A stretch of 64,000 nt of DNA. Origin: Achatina immaculata. Its lineage: Eukaryota; Mollusca; Gastropoda; Stylommatophora; Achatinidae. The stretch lies in contig CM019715.1 in assembly GCA_009760885.1 (NCBI GenBank), forward strand, positions 21,844,003-21,908,002, given 5' to 3'. Below, in pieces: positions 13,001-25,000 of the stretch. The position numbers and the translations under genes are program-made. The notes beneath the pieces are model-generated. The model made no database searches, was not told the DNA's origin, and saw only the letters and a program-made list of their open reading frames with translations. Position 1 is the stretch's first letter. The number at the start of each line of letters is the position of its first letter.

Positions 13001-16000
13001 GTTGCTGCTTCCATCATGAGATTACTACAGTGTCTACAGTTTTAGAGCATTCTGTTTTTGAAAAGTAAAATATTCAGTTTGATTGAAACTTAGCAATTTG
13101 TAAGAAGTTTTGGTGGTAGCGAAGTTTTGTGTTTATAATATGTGGCACTTTCCTTCTTGACCATAAATGCTAAAGAGACATAAGCTTTATCAAGTACAAA
13201 CTGCATTAAAAACTTCATGATTAAATCTCTTTCAGGTCCAATATATTGTCCAAATGACTGGGTTGCTTTTCCTAACCGACAGACATGTATCAAGCTATAC
13301 ACAACCCCAGCATCGTGGTCTGATGCCAGAAGCTCGTGCAGACAAGCAGGATCTGACCTTGTCAGAATTCAAGACAGCTCATTCAATGCTTTAGTAAATG
13401 GTAATTGTTATTGTTTTTTTTTTCCTCAGCCCATGACTTTTAAGCATGATCTATTTATAGCAGATGGAGTGAAGATAACTATGCTGGAGTGATGGTATAG
13501 TTGTCAGAACCAGCGAACCCATTGGTATTCTCAGCAGCAGGCTCAGCCTGGCTAATGGGCAAGGGTTACTATAGTTCACCCTGTGGTTGAATCTGCTGAA
13601 AAGTGTTGCACCTTCTCCTGCTTTATTGTTGCACCTTCTCCTGCTTTATTGTTGCACCTTCTCCTGCTTTATTGTTGCACCTTCTCCTGCTTTATTGTTG
13701 CACCTTCTCCTGCTTTATCATCTTCACTGTGGGTCTGTTTTTATCATCTTCATTCTGGGCCTGTTTATCATCTTCATTCTGGGCCTGCTTTATCATCTTC
13801 CCTCCAGGTCTGCAGGCTGCTGTAGCATGCTCCCAGTAAGCATAGTGCTTATGCCTCAACACTGACCACAAAAAAACATCTTACGTCTTTCCCGTGCCGT
13901 TAAACATCACATAGGGCTTGCATAGTTGCTTGCCAAGTTTTCCTGTTCTTGGTGAGTCTTTCAACCTCATCAAGGGATTTTTATGCCCACTAAACTGGCA
14001 TAAAAACATGCTGCTCACAATTCCAGGGATACAAAAAAGCAAGTGCAATGAACTTCGTTATCATTAACACACTGTTCTCTCATGGCTAGATGGCTGCTCA
14101 TCCCACTGGAGTCCATTGTTCAAGACTTAGGTAATTGTCCTGTGATTTTTCTTTTTTTCATGACTAAAAGTTCAAAAGGTTCAAAGGTTCAAAATTCAAA
14201 CTCTGAATTCACTGCATTTGGGACATTCCCATATATGCTCCGCTGCATGCCATATTACATCCAAGAGTATGTTTGCTAATAATTCCTGTCAAATGTTGGT
14301 TGTTTACATGCGTTTTCTGCTACACAGTTTGGATTTCCTGCCAGCATCTTTAATTTGTCTTTGCTCCAGCAATCTCTTCAGAACTACATTGTTCTTCCAT
14401 TCCCACTCTTCATTTTCCCACAGTCTGTCCAATACAGCTTTAACAATGTCCCCCTTGTCCATTGTCAGTCTGTCATTTATTGTAGCCTGTCCAACAAGTC
14501 TGTCTGCCACATCGTTGCTATGTACTCCTGGATGCCCTGGATAGTAAAGCCACGTTAGGCTTTTCACAGTTGACTGGTTTAACAGGTGAACCCATTCTTT
14601 TTGAAGCAATTTCTTCTCAGTCTGATGGAGCATACCCTGTGAATCCACCACAATGACACCATTAGCCACATCTTGAGCAACTAGCCATTCCATTGCCACT
14701 GATACAGCCTTGATTTCAATTCGCATGCTTGATGCGGTAACTTCAAAGGCTCCTGAACCCTGTGCCAGTACTCTTCCATTGTGGTAGACAACAAAACCCC
14801 AGCCACTTCTGCTGTTCCAAGTCACTGAGCAATCTGTATTGAAAGACCCACCGAGATGCTGGATGAGATCTTGAACCCAAAGTTCAACTGCCCCCCTGTG
14901 CCCCGTCTTGATATTCACGGCCCTTCTGTATAATAACCTTTGTTAGCTGAGGTCGGTCTTGTTTCTGTAACCAGTCATCACCCTTAGCCACCTCATCTAG
15001 ATTGCAAATTGACTTTATTGTATCCCCAGCCTCAGTCATCCAGGATCTGCCTCATTTGATGCATCTTCTCTTTATCAGTCCCTGCTCTTTATGGAGTCTA
15101 AAAGTGCTTTGTTTATGACTTTTTTCAAGTCATAATCATATAACAGTGTGTTCTGCTACTTATCACATAGAATTATAGGCCTTGATGACAGATAATAAAG
15201 ATCAAAGTTTAATGACCAGTTTAATTACAAAAAGAAAAAAAAAGGGAAACTTAAATAAGAAAAAAAGGTATTTTGGATAGCTCAAAATCAAATGAAGACA
15301 AGCTGACAAAAATGTTATTTTGGATGTTTCATTTTTGCAGAGAAATGAGATCTATGTGTTTCATTTTTGCAGAGAAATGAGATCTATGTGTTTCATTTTT
15401 GCAGAGAAATGAGATCTATGTGTTTCATTTTTACAGAGAAATGAGATCTATAAAACAGTGATAGACAGAGGTGTATAATTTAATTACTTTTAAAACACTT
15501 GGTAGGACAGAGTATAGATTAAACCATACATCTTAGTATATCTCTACCCCATTAGACAGACTATTAAACCATACATCTTAGTATATCTCTACCCCATTAG
15601 ACAGACTATTAAACCATACATCTTAGTATATCTCTACCCCATTAGTGTCAGTTTTACTTCATTGCACTTGCCTTTCAGGATTCATGAAAGTAAATGTGTG
15701 AAGAAAGTTCAGCAAACAAATGTTTACATGCGTGCTTTAAAATTTGTTCAGCAAAAAAAAATTTAGAACTTTATTTTGTTGCTTTGAAATTTTCAGCCCA
15801 AGTTTCTACCCAGAAGTCCCTTTATTGGATTGGTCTTAATGACCGAACGCAAGAGGGAAATTTTGTGTGGCTTGATGACCCTGCCAAGGTACATGTTGTA
15901 CACGTTTTCTTTTCCCTGCTCATCTTTTGTTAATAAACCAGAGTTTATTTATGCAACCTCCCTGAGCCAGGGATGGTGATGATGATGATGATGGTGATGA

Positions 16001-19000
16001 TGATAATGATGATGATATAGACATAGCTTACTCTTCTGAAAAGATTTTGTTAGATGTTAAATACTTTTAATATATAGATTTTTAGTATGATAAATATTTA
16101 TGATAGTATAGATTTAGTATAGTATAGACATGATGTAATACACATGGCAATAGTATCATGATGTAATACACATGGCAATCTATTGCATATCAGTAGTGTG
16201 GCAGATTACAATTTCTCTGTGAACTGAAGAAGATTTAAATGCAGTGTTTCATGTACGTGGTAATCAGAACTTGGAATTTTGATGTTAAAAGAAAAAAAAA
16301 GGGACTGCTGCTTGCTTCAGAAGGTGACTATATGAAGTCATCACCATCACCATCATCAGTTTCTTCAGCTTTCTTCTCTCTCTCACTGTTAATTTTTTTA
16401 AAATTCTCCAATGATTATCTCATGGTATGATTGAAGAATGTTTGGCTGACTTACATACCAATTAGTGTGATTAGGATACATATTTGCTCTTTCCAATATT
16501 CATTCAAAGCAAATGGATATCATTTATTAATGGATTTATTGAGCATTATTTTGTGATCAGCCTTGCTTGTACCTGATTCTACAAATTTTCTGTCAGCAAA
16601 CCAGAAGATTGATGTCCACAATAATTATGTAGATTTTGGCTTGGAAAGGTGATGTAGAAAAAATTACTTACAGATGTTGCATTAAACCCCTGACATATCT
16701 GTCTACTAAAGATCAGCTAAGTATCTGCAGAAAGTACAAAGTCCATGATTTTTTAAAATCTAGCGAAGTTTTAAATTCTGGATGTGAAAAGGTTATAAGA
16801 AAGGTAAAATCCCCATTTCCTTGCCACTAAGGTATACTGGAGGTACAGTGATAGGCCCATATTTCCAAGACCATTGGTGCAAGAAAGTGTGATGTAATTC
16901 TGGATGCATGCAGAAATATTCTAGAATCCAACTCTGTAGAATTGTTAGAAGTGCTGAGCAAGGAATTTTAGCATATCACTGAAACTAAATTAAAAGGTAA
17001 AGTAAAGGTAACCCTGTCATGCCTTAGAGGCACATGGGGATATGGTGTTAGTGCCCATATTTTCCTTGACCTTTCAGCGCATTAGAGGGTGATATGGTCA
17101 GTACCACGCCTGGCTGCCTTTTCCTTCCCCAACTCCAGAAGAAGTCGGGTACCTATTTCTACAGCTGGGTGACTGGGGTGCCGCCGGCCAGATTTGAACC
17201 CCCGACCTTCGCCATGAGAGACCAGTACACTAACCACTTCGCCACTCAGACACCCGAAACTAAATTAAATCATGGTGAAAACTGTCAATTCACAGACAAA
17301 CTTTACATACTGGCTTCCTAACTGGCATTCCAATGCCACTACAAATGAGAACTGTGTTTATATTGATGGTAACCAGAACAACCAATGGGATGATACAGAC
17401 TGCCGCACACAGTATAGATACATTTGTCAGAGACTCCCAAGTGAGTAAAATTGAATGTAGATTGCCTTTTATCTACATGAATAGCTTTTCTTTTGTGTTT
17501 GGTTAATGTTCTCATGTAATCTGAGTTTTAGAAAAAGCTAGAAAGACATGGTTTAAGATATCTCGACTTGTAAATGGTAAAAGTAGCCCTGTGTCATGCC
17601 AGTAAGACATGTATGGAATATTTCCTATATTTTCCTTGTTCTTTTAGCACTTTAAAGGGTGGTATTATCAGCAATTCTGTTAGTAACAACCATATATTTA
17701 GTAGAGAAGTAAAATGAAGAAACAGAAACAAATTTTGAGCGTGCAATTCTGCTTTTATCAGCTTTAAAGATATAGTATAGAATTTATTTTTAATAATTTG
17801 AATTAATTATGTTTTATTAAAAATTTAATCTCCTGACCTCTTTGTACACCAAAAACATAATGAGAAATATAGAGAACATGCCAAGAATAACAGTTGGCAG
17901 GTACAACCATAACAACTTAAGATATGCAGATGACACAGTCCTGATTGCTAAATGTGATGGGGAGCTACAGGCTCTTTTGAACATCGTGGTTCATGAAAGT
18001 AAAAATAAAGGTCTCAGCATGAACAAAAAGAAGACTGAAGTGATGGTCATCTCAAAGAAAAGAATACCACCAGAATGTAGCATTACCATCGATGGCACAA
18101 ATCTGAAACAAGTTGATAGATTCAAGTACTTAGGAATGATTATAACAACTGTTGGGAAATGTCACAATGAAATAAAAATGCAGACGTGCTCAGACCAAGT
18201 CAGCAATCCAGACAATGAGACACATCTTGTGCAACAGATCCATATCAATGAAAACAAGATTCCAAGTACTTAAATGTTACGTCGAGTCAGTTTTGTTTTA
18301 TGAGTGTGAAGCATGGTCTATGAATAAGAGAGTACAAAGAGAAATGGAGGCCATGGAGATGTGGTTTATAAGAAGGATGTTGAAGGTACCATGGACAGCC
18401 AAGAAAACCAATGATGAAGTCTTAGAGAGGCTGGAGTTAAAAAGCAAATCATAGCTAAGATCAGAGACAGACAAGCGAGATTTATAGGACATTTCCTGAG
18501 AAGAGGAAAATTGAAACATACTGTGGCAACTGGAAAAAATGAAGGAAGAAGAGACAGTGGAAGACAGAGAGAGAAGTTACCAGATGGGCTGTCAGTGTGG
18601 CTATGAAGAAAGTCACCAGCAGATCTCATAATCAAATGTAAAGACAGGGAATGGTGGAGAGAAATAATCACCTACGGCAAGCGGCATGGCACTTGAATTG
18701 AATTTTAAAATTTAATCAGTTAAAATTAATGCATAATTTTAGTCATAATTATTCCTATACAATCTTTTTCAGTGAGTGGCCGACCTCCATTTGGACCTCC
18801 TCCATCTCGTAAGTATGGATTATGTTTGTCAAGTAGCAGCTGCACATTATTAGATAATTGATATATCATAAATCATAAGATTATGTGTTTTTTAAAGATT
18901 ATTTTAAATAAAAACACACAGCCACAACCATATCCTGAATTATATATACGAGGGTCATAGTGAAAGTCGTGAGCAAAAGATTTTTAAAAATTGAATTTAT

Positions 19001-22000
19001 AGATAGAGAAAATATTAATGTATCACCTTATTATTCATCCTTTTCTTCACTTTTCAACATAATCTCCAATTCTCTGCATACATTTTTCCCGTTGCTCTGC
19101 AAGTTTGAAAATACCCTCCCAGTAGAATTCCGTTCCAGTTAACCAACGGCACAGACACACTGCTCTCTGGGCTTTCTCTCCTGTATCGCAGTGATGGCCT
19201 CGCATTTGTTCTTTCACAAAACCGAAAAGATAGTAATCACTGGGTGAAAGGTCAGGCTATAGGCAGGGTGTGGAAGAATTTCCCAACCTATTTTCTGAAT
19301 ATCCTCAGTTGTCTGGCAAGCAGAGTTTTTCTCACAGCTTTGTAATCTTCAGTCAGCAAACGTGGGACATAGTGGGCACAAACTTTTCTGTAGCCTAGGG
19401 TTTCAATCATTTCCTGTACTGCATTGTGTCCTATTCCAAGATTTACAGCAATTTCAGATATTGTGACACGTCTGTCTTCTTTAATGATGTCGTCAACCCT
19501 TTCCACGATGCGTTCAGTGGATGCAGCTCGAGGGCAACCGCTGCAAGGCATATCTTGGATGCTCGTGTTTCCATCTTTGAAATCTTTCACCCACCTCCTA
19601 ACACTGCTAGCACCCATACACACATCTTCACAAGCAAGCTGAAGTCTTTGGTGAATTTCAGCAGCGGGGATTTACTCTTTAATGAAGAACTCAATAACAG
19701 CAGGTTGATGAAATGAAACTTCAGCACCCGCCATTTTGTTTCTGCTCCATGTGGTCATGTGACACATGATGGTGACATCATATGACCTCTACATTAAGTG
19801 CAAAGGATGTAGATAAAGGTGATACATTTATATTTTCTCAATCTATAAATTCTGATGTTTTAAAAAATGTTTGCTCACAACTTTCGATATGACCCTCATA
19901 CATAACATGCCATCATCCTAATCTGATGGCATTTCCCTTCAGAAAATTTGGCTCCTACAACCCTTCAATTTGCTCCATATTAAATTTAAAAAAATTTTTT
20001 TGTTAGCCTTATCATTACACTTATCATTACTTTAGGTTTAGTATGATCTCCCATTGTTAATTTGTTTAATTGTTTTTTTTTAATTTGTTTTATTAATTTT
20101 TAACATTTTCTCTGTTTGACAAATGATTTTGTTTATAGTATTATTTGCCTTAAAATTTTGGCAAAAGCAACATACAAAGAACTAGACAACAAAGTAAAAA
20201 GTTCAGCTTGAAGAGACAAAAGAGAATATATAGACAATATGGCAAAGGAAGCAGAAAATGCAGCATCAACGGGAGACAGCAAAACTCTATATAACATACA
20301 GAAGAAGCTAACAAGTGCTATTACCTCCAGAGAAAGACCAGTCTTTAGCAAAACAGGCTATTAACACCAAATAAAGACCAAAAGCAAAGATGGGCTGAAC
20401 ACATCTAAGAAATACTTAATCGACCACACCCAAATGAATTAATAAATCTTGAAACCGCTTTACCAGTTCCACAACTAAATGTCAACATAGATGAAGTTAC
20501 ACTGAATGAAATTGAAACAGCAGTGAATCTAATGGCTAACAACAAAGCTGCAGGTGAAGATGAAATAACAGTCTTCTTCTTCTTCTTCTTCTTCTTCGCT
20601 CGCTTCTACCACCAAGATCGCCCCATGATCCTGCTGATTTTACTCCGGTGGCTCTCGCGATAGTCTCATTTAGGATGGAGGCTCAGAGCATTGTGGGGCT
20701 TGGGCCTATATTCTTGGTGGGTCACAGAGGCGGCATTGCCTGACACTGTGGTTTTCTTTGCACCAGTTTAGTCTAGAGTTGGACTTTCTCACGGAAAACC
20801 TTGATGTGGTTTAGATAATAATATATCCCTGTCGGGTGAGAAGTGGTTGCCTATCTAGACTGCACTAGTCCAGTGTCTCCAACTTCAGCATTTTGTGGTC
20901 GTGACTGCTACCCTTCCTGATAGTGACCAGGACGGAGCTTTTGTCGAGGAGGACGAATCCTCGCCACTATTGAGTTTCATCCCTGGGTTAAGCTGGTTTA
21001 GGTGTATTATCATAGTGTGGGTGTATATAGGATGTGATCGGCCTCTAGAGCAAATTTGCCATAGTATGTGTAGCCCTCACCGCAAGTCTACTGGCCATAC
21101 TGAATAAACTTCACTTAATCCTTTCCATCACTTTTTCCACAGCGGCGCCATGCGGCAACACTAATTGCATTTTTCTTCAATGGCTGGGAGGAATTTCACC
21201 CCATGTGCGGCAGCCGAAGAATCTTGCCAGCAGAGTCTTAGTTTAACCCCTGGGTTAAGCCATTTTAGGCATTTGAGCCAGTATAAGTGTATATAGAACG
21301 TGGCTGGCCTCTAGAGCAGAGGTGCTGTGATATGTGTCCTATTCCGCAAGACCGCAAGACTTCTGGCTACTTCACTTAATCCTTTCCATCACCTTTTCCA
21401 CGATGGCGCTGTGTGGCAACCCTAATCACATTTTTCTTCATTGGCCAGGATGAGTTTCACCTTACACAAAGCAGCTGAAGAATCTTGCCAGCTGTGAGCA
21501 GAAGCTTTCTTTCTCCTAGATGAGCTACCAAACAAGATATCTGGTTTTCAGGTGCCAAATATTTGCCTTTCACCCCTTCTCCTGTCAGTTCCTCCACGAG
21601 AAGGCCGGGAGCTGGACTTGGACTATCAGAGGCTATTTGAGACACATGCCATGGAGACATTTAATTGGAGTGGAGAGCGTATCCCTCACCCCACCTCCAG
21701 CTATTACAGTCCTTAGAACAGAAATAACAGTTGAAATGTTAAAAGCTATTAACAGTGACAACATGAGCCAACTACAGAGAATGTTTAATAAAATTTGGAA
21801 AGAAGCAAAGGTCCCTTCTAAATGGAAACAAGGAATCACTGTTAAAATACCAAAAAAAAATAAAAAAGCAACCTCAGTGATTGCAATAACTGGAGGGGTG
21901 TAACCTTACTATCAGTTGTGTCAAAGGTGGTTTGTAAAGTGATTCTGAGTATAATTAAGGATGTAGTGGATACTGCATTGAGAGAAGAACAAGCAGGATT

Positions 22001-25000
22001 TCAGACAGGGAGAAGCTGTCTCGACCAGATCTTTACTCTGAGAATAATACTAGAAGATCTTATTGAAAGCAAAAACCATTAATTCTGAACTTTATAGACT
22101 TTAAAAAGGCATTTAACAGCATACACAGAATGAATGAATGAATGAATAATCTTTATTTTTCAAGGGTAAAGAATTGGGCACGCAGGCCCGTCTTACATTC
22201 TGCCCTTCAGAGATTCACTGTGGATAATTTTAAGACTATATGGAATACCATCTAAAACAGTCAACATAATTAGAGATGTCTAAAACAAATATGTTTGTGC
22301 AGTCAAGACAGAAGAAGGAATGAGCAAATGGTTTCAGGTTGAAACAGATGTGAAACAAGGATGTATATTATCTCCTTTGCTTTTTGGAATTACCATAGAC
22401 TTTATAATGAAAAGATGCTGTACAAGTAAAACCGGCATAGATTGAGCACATGGGACCCAAATAAAAGATCTTGATTTTGCTAATGACACAACTCTTGTCA
22501 GTGATAATGTGAAATCGATGCAGGAAAAAACAGATTCCCTGTCTTCCTTGGCTAGCAAAATAGATCTGTCTTGAAATTAACAAAGACAAAACAAAAATAA
22601 TGAAATTTCTCATTAATCAAGAAGGAAAAATATACATAGATGGAACAGCTGTTGATGAAGTAAACCAATTTGCATACCTTGGCAGCTACATAGACCAGGA
22701 TGGTGACACCAGAAAGGAAGTTAGAATTAGAATTGCAAAAGCAGCACTGTCCTTCAGAAATCTTGAGAACATATGACATTCAAAAGTTATAAGCACAAAA
22801 ACCAAGTTATGATTATTCAATTCCAGTATGATATCCACCCTCATTTATGCATGCAAAACCTAGAAATCAACTAAAGAAACAGACAAGAAACTAGACTTTT
22901 TCGAAAACAAAATGCTTAAGGAAAATACTCAGTATAAAGTGGAACAAATTCAAGAACAATGCAGAGATAAGACAGATGACCAAACAGCAACCTGTCTCAT
23001 GGGTGATCAGAAAAAAGAAGATGGACATGTGTAAGCCATGTAATGAGAAGAAACAATCAGAGAATACCAAAACAAGCTATCAAGTGGAGCACAACAGGGC
23101 GAAGAAAAAGAGGTCGACCACATGAAACTCTAAAGACGACATTGTTAAGAGAAGCCAGTTTAGTGGGCATAACATCCCTTGATGAAGATGAAAGACTTTC
23201 CGAAAACAGAAAAACTTGGCAAACAACTATGCAAGGCCTATGTGATGTTTAACGGCATGGGAAGGATGTAAGATGTAAGACTAGTTGCCCTATAATTCTA
23301 CTAGATTTATCATTAAAAGTCATGTGTAATTTTGGCTAGTGTATATGAATACATGGTGGCACGGTGATGTTGGTTAGTACACTCATCTGCTGATCAGATG
23401 GTCCCTTGTTCAATTTTAGAGTCAGGTGGAATTTTTTCAGACCAGCTGGTACCGGGGTCAACCCAGCCTCAAGAAATGGATACCTAGGGTTTCCCTAGGA
23501 AAACAAAGGCAGCGAGGTAAAGTTCTAGCATCTCTACCTCAAATGCTGTAGTGGCCTAGAAATGTGAAGGCATTAGCATTTCACACCCCTACAGCATGCA
23601 AATGCCTTGGGACTTAGATATGAATACACTTAATGACTGTAATGTGTCTTATACCAATTTTATTTGTTTGAATGGCAGCAGTGGTAAATAAAAATAATAA
23701 ACAGGACCACGTTAAGAGCTGCTCTTCTGTTTCTTGTACTATAATTAGCTCCAACAAACACAAACTGTGGATTTGGATGGGAAGATGTTCCTAACTCTGA
23801 TAGCTGCTACATGTTCGTCAGCACCACTTTATCATGGCTGGATGCACGTACTGACTGTCAAAGTCATGGTGGTACCTTAGCTTCAGTGATCAGTGGTGAG
23901 GAGCAGTCCTACCTGACAGGTAAATCACTCACCTGAGCAAATATTACCTACTTAAGGATTTTCTCAAGTAAGAGTTTAATACATAATTTAAGTGGCAGTC
24001 ACAAGGTGTTCAAAAAATGTTCTTAATTTAAGTGGCAGTCACAAGGTGTTCAAAAAATGTTCTTAATTTAAGTGGCAGTCACAAGGTGTTCAAAAAATGT
24101 TCTTAATTTAAGTGGCAGTCACAAGGTGTTCAAAAAATGTTCTTAATTTAAGTGGCAGTCACAAGGTGTTCAAAAAATGTTCTTAATTTAAGTGGCAGTC
24201 ACAAGGTGTTCAAAAAATGTTCTTAATTTAAGTGGCAGTCACAAGGTGTTCAAAAAATGTTCTTAATTTAAGTGGCAGTCACAAGGTGTTCAAAAAATGT
24301 TCTTAATTTAAGTGGCAGTCACAAGGTGTTCAAAAAATGTTCTTAATTTAAGTGGCAGTCACAAGGTGTTCAAAAAATGTTCTTAATTTAAGTGGCAGTC
24401 ACAAGGTGTTCAAAAAATGTTCTTAATTTAAGTGGCAGTCACAAGGTGTTCAAAAAATGTTCTTAATTTAAGTGGCAGTCACAAGGTGTTCAAAAAATGT
24501 TCTCCCAATTTTGTAAAAATAAGTAAATAAATACTAGAACAGAAGTGAAAAATTATTAATGGAATTCATTCATTCATTCATTCATTCATTCATTCATTCA
24601 TTCATTCATTCAGCTATTCAGCTTTCCAAGCCCTTGTGGCTCATTGCTGCAGTCAAGACTTGTTTCCATTCCTCTCTGTTCTTAGTCTTCTGCACATTGT
24701 CCACACCAAGGGCTCATAAGTCTTCTTCCAGAGTGTCATGCCATTGTTGTCTTGGTCTGTCTTCATTTTTCACTTCCGTATAAGGCCTTTTTTTGTGTCT
24801 ATTCTTATCCATTTTCTCCAAGTGTCCAAGTCATCTCAATCTACTGTTTTTCATAATGATAGTTATAAGTAGAGATTGGAATAGTCTGTGTATTTTCTTG
24901 CTATTAATGGAATTATTATATTTATTAAATTCTCATTAAAACAGTTAGAATTTAAATGAGACAGAAGTTTTTCTAAATTATTTAGCTGTACTTTGGTTAC

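Larger units (their letters stand above)
20155..23285 (+). mobile_element. LINE-C, longest copy, split by insertions
   Basis: RT-encoding non-LTR element, 5'-truncated. Upstream part: [20 protein letters not shown]. After a 1.15-kb nested element it resumes with [25 protein letters not shown] and FKKAFNS, then LDFANDTTL, where the catalytic FADD has become FAND. The C-terminus has [19 protein letters not shown] and [14 protein letters not shown]. The 3' end is the ggatgtaagatgtaaga tail common to all LINE-C copies. Dead by stops, frameshifts and active-site loss. Confidence 0.85.

Noticed and set aside
13583..13865. Overlapping 80-92-codon open frames
   Set aside because: All three frames stay open through a short tandem repeat; no coding evidence.
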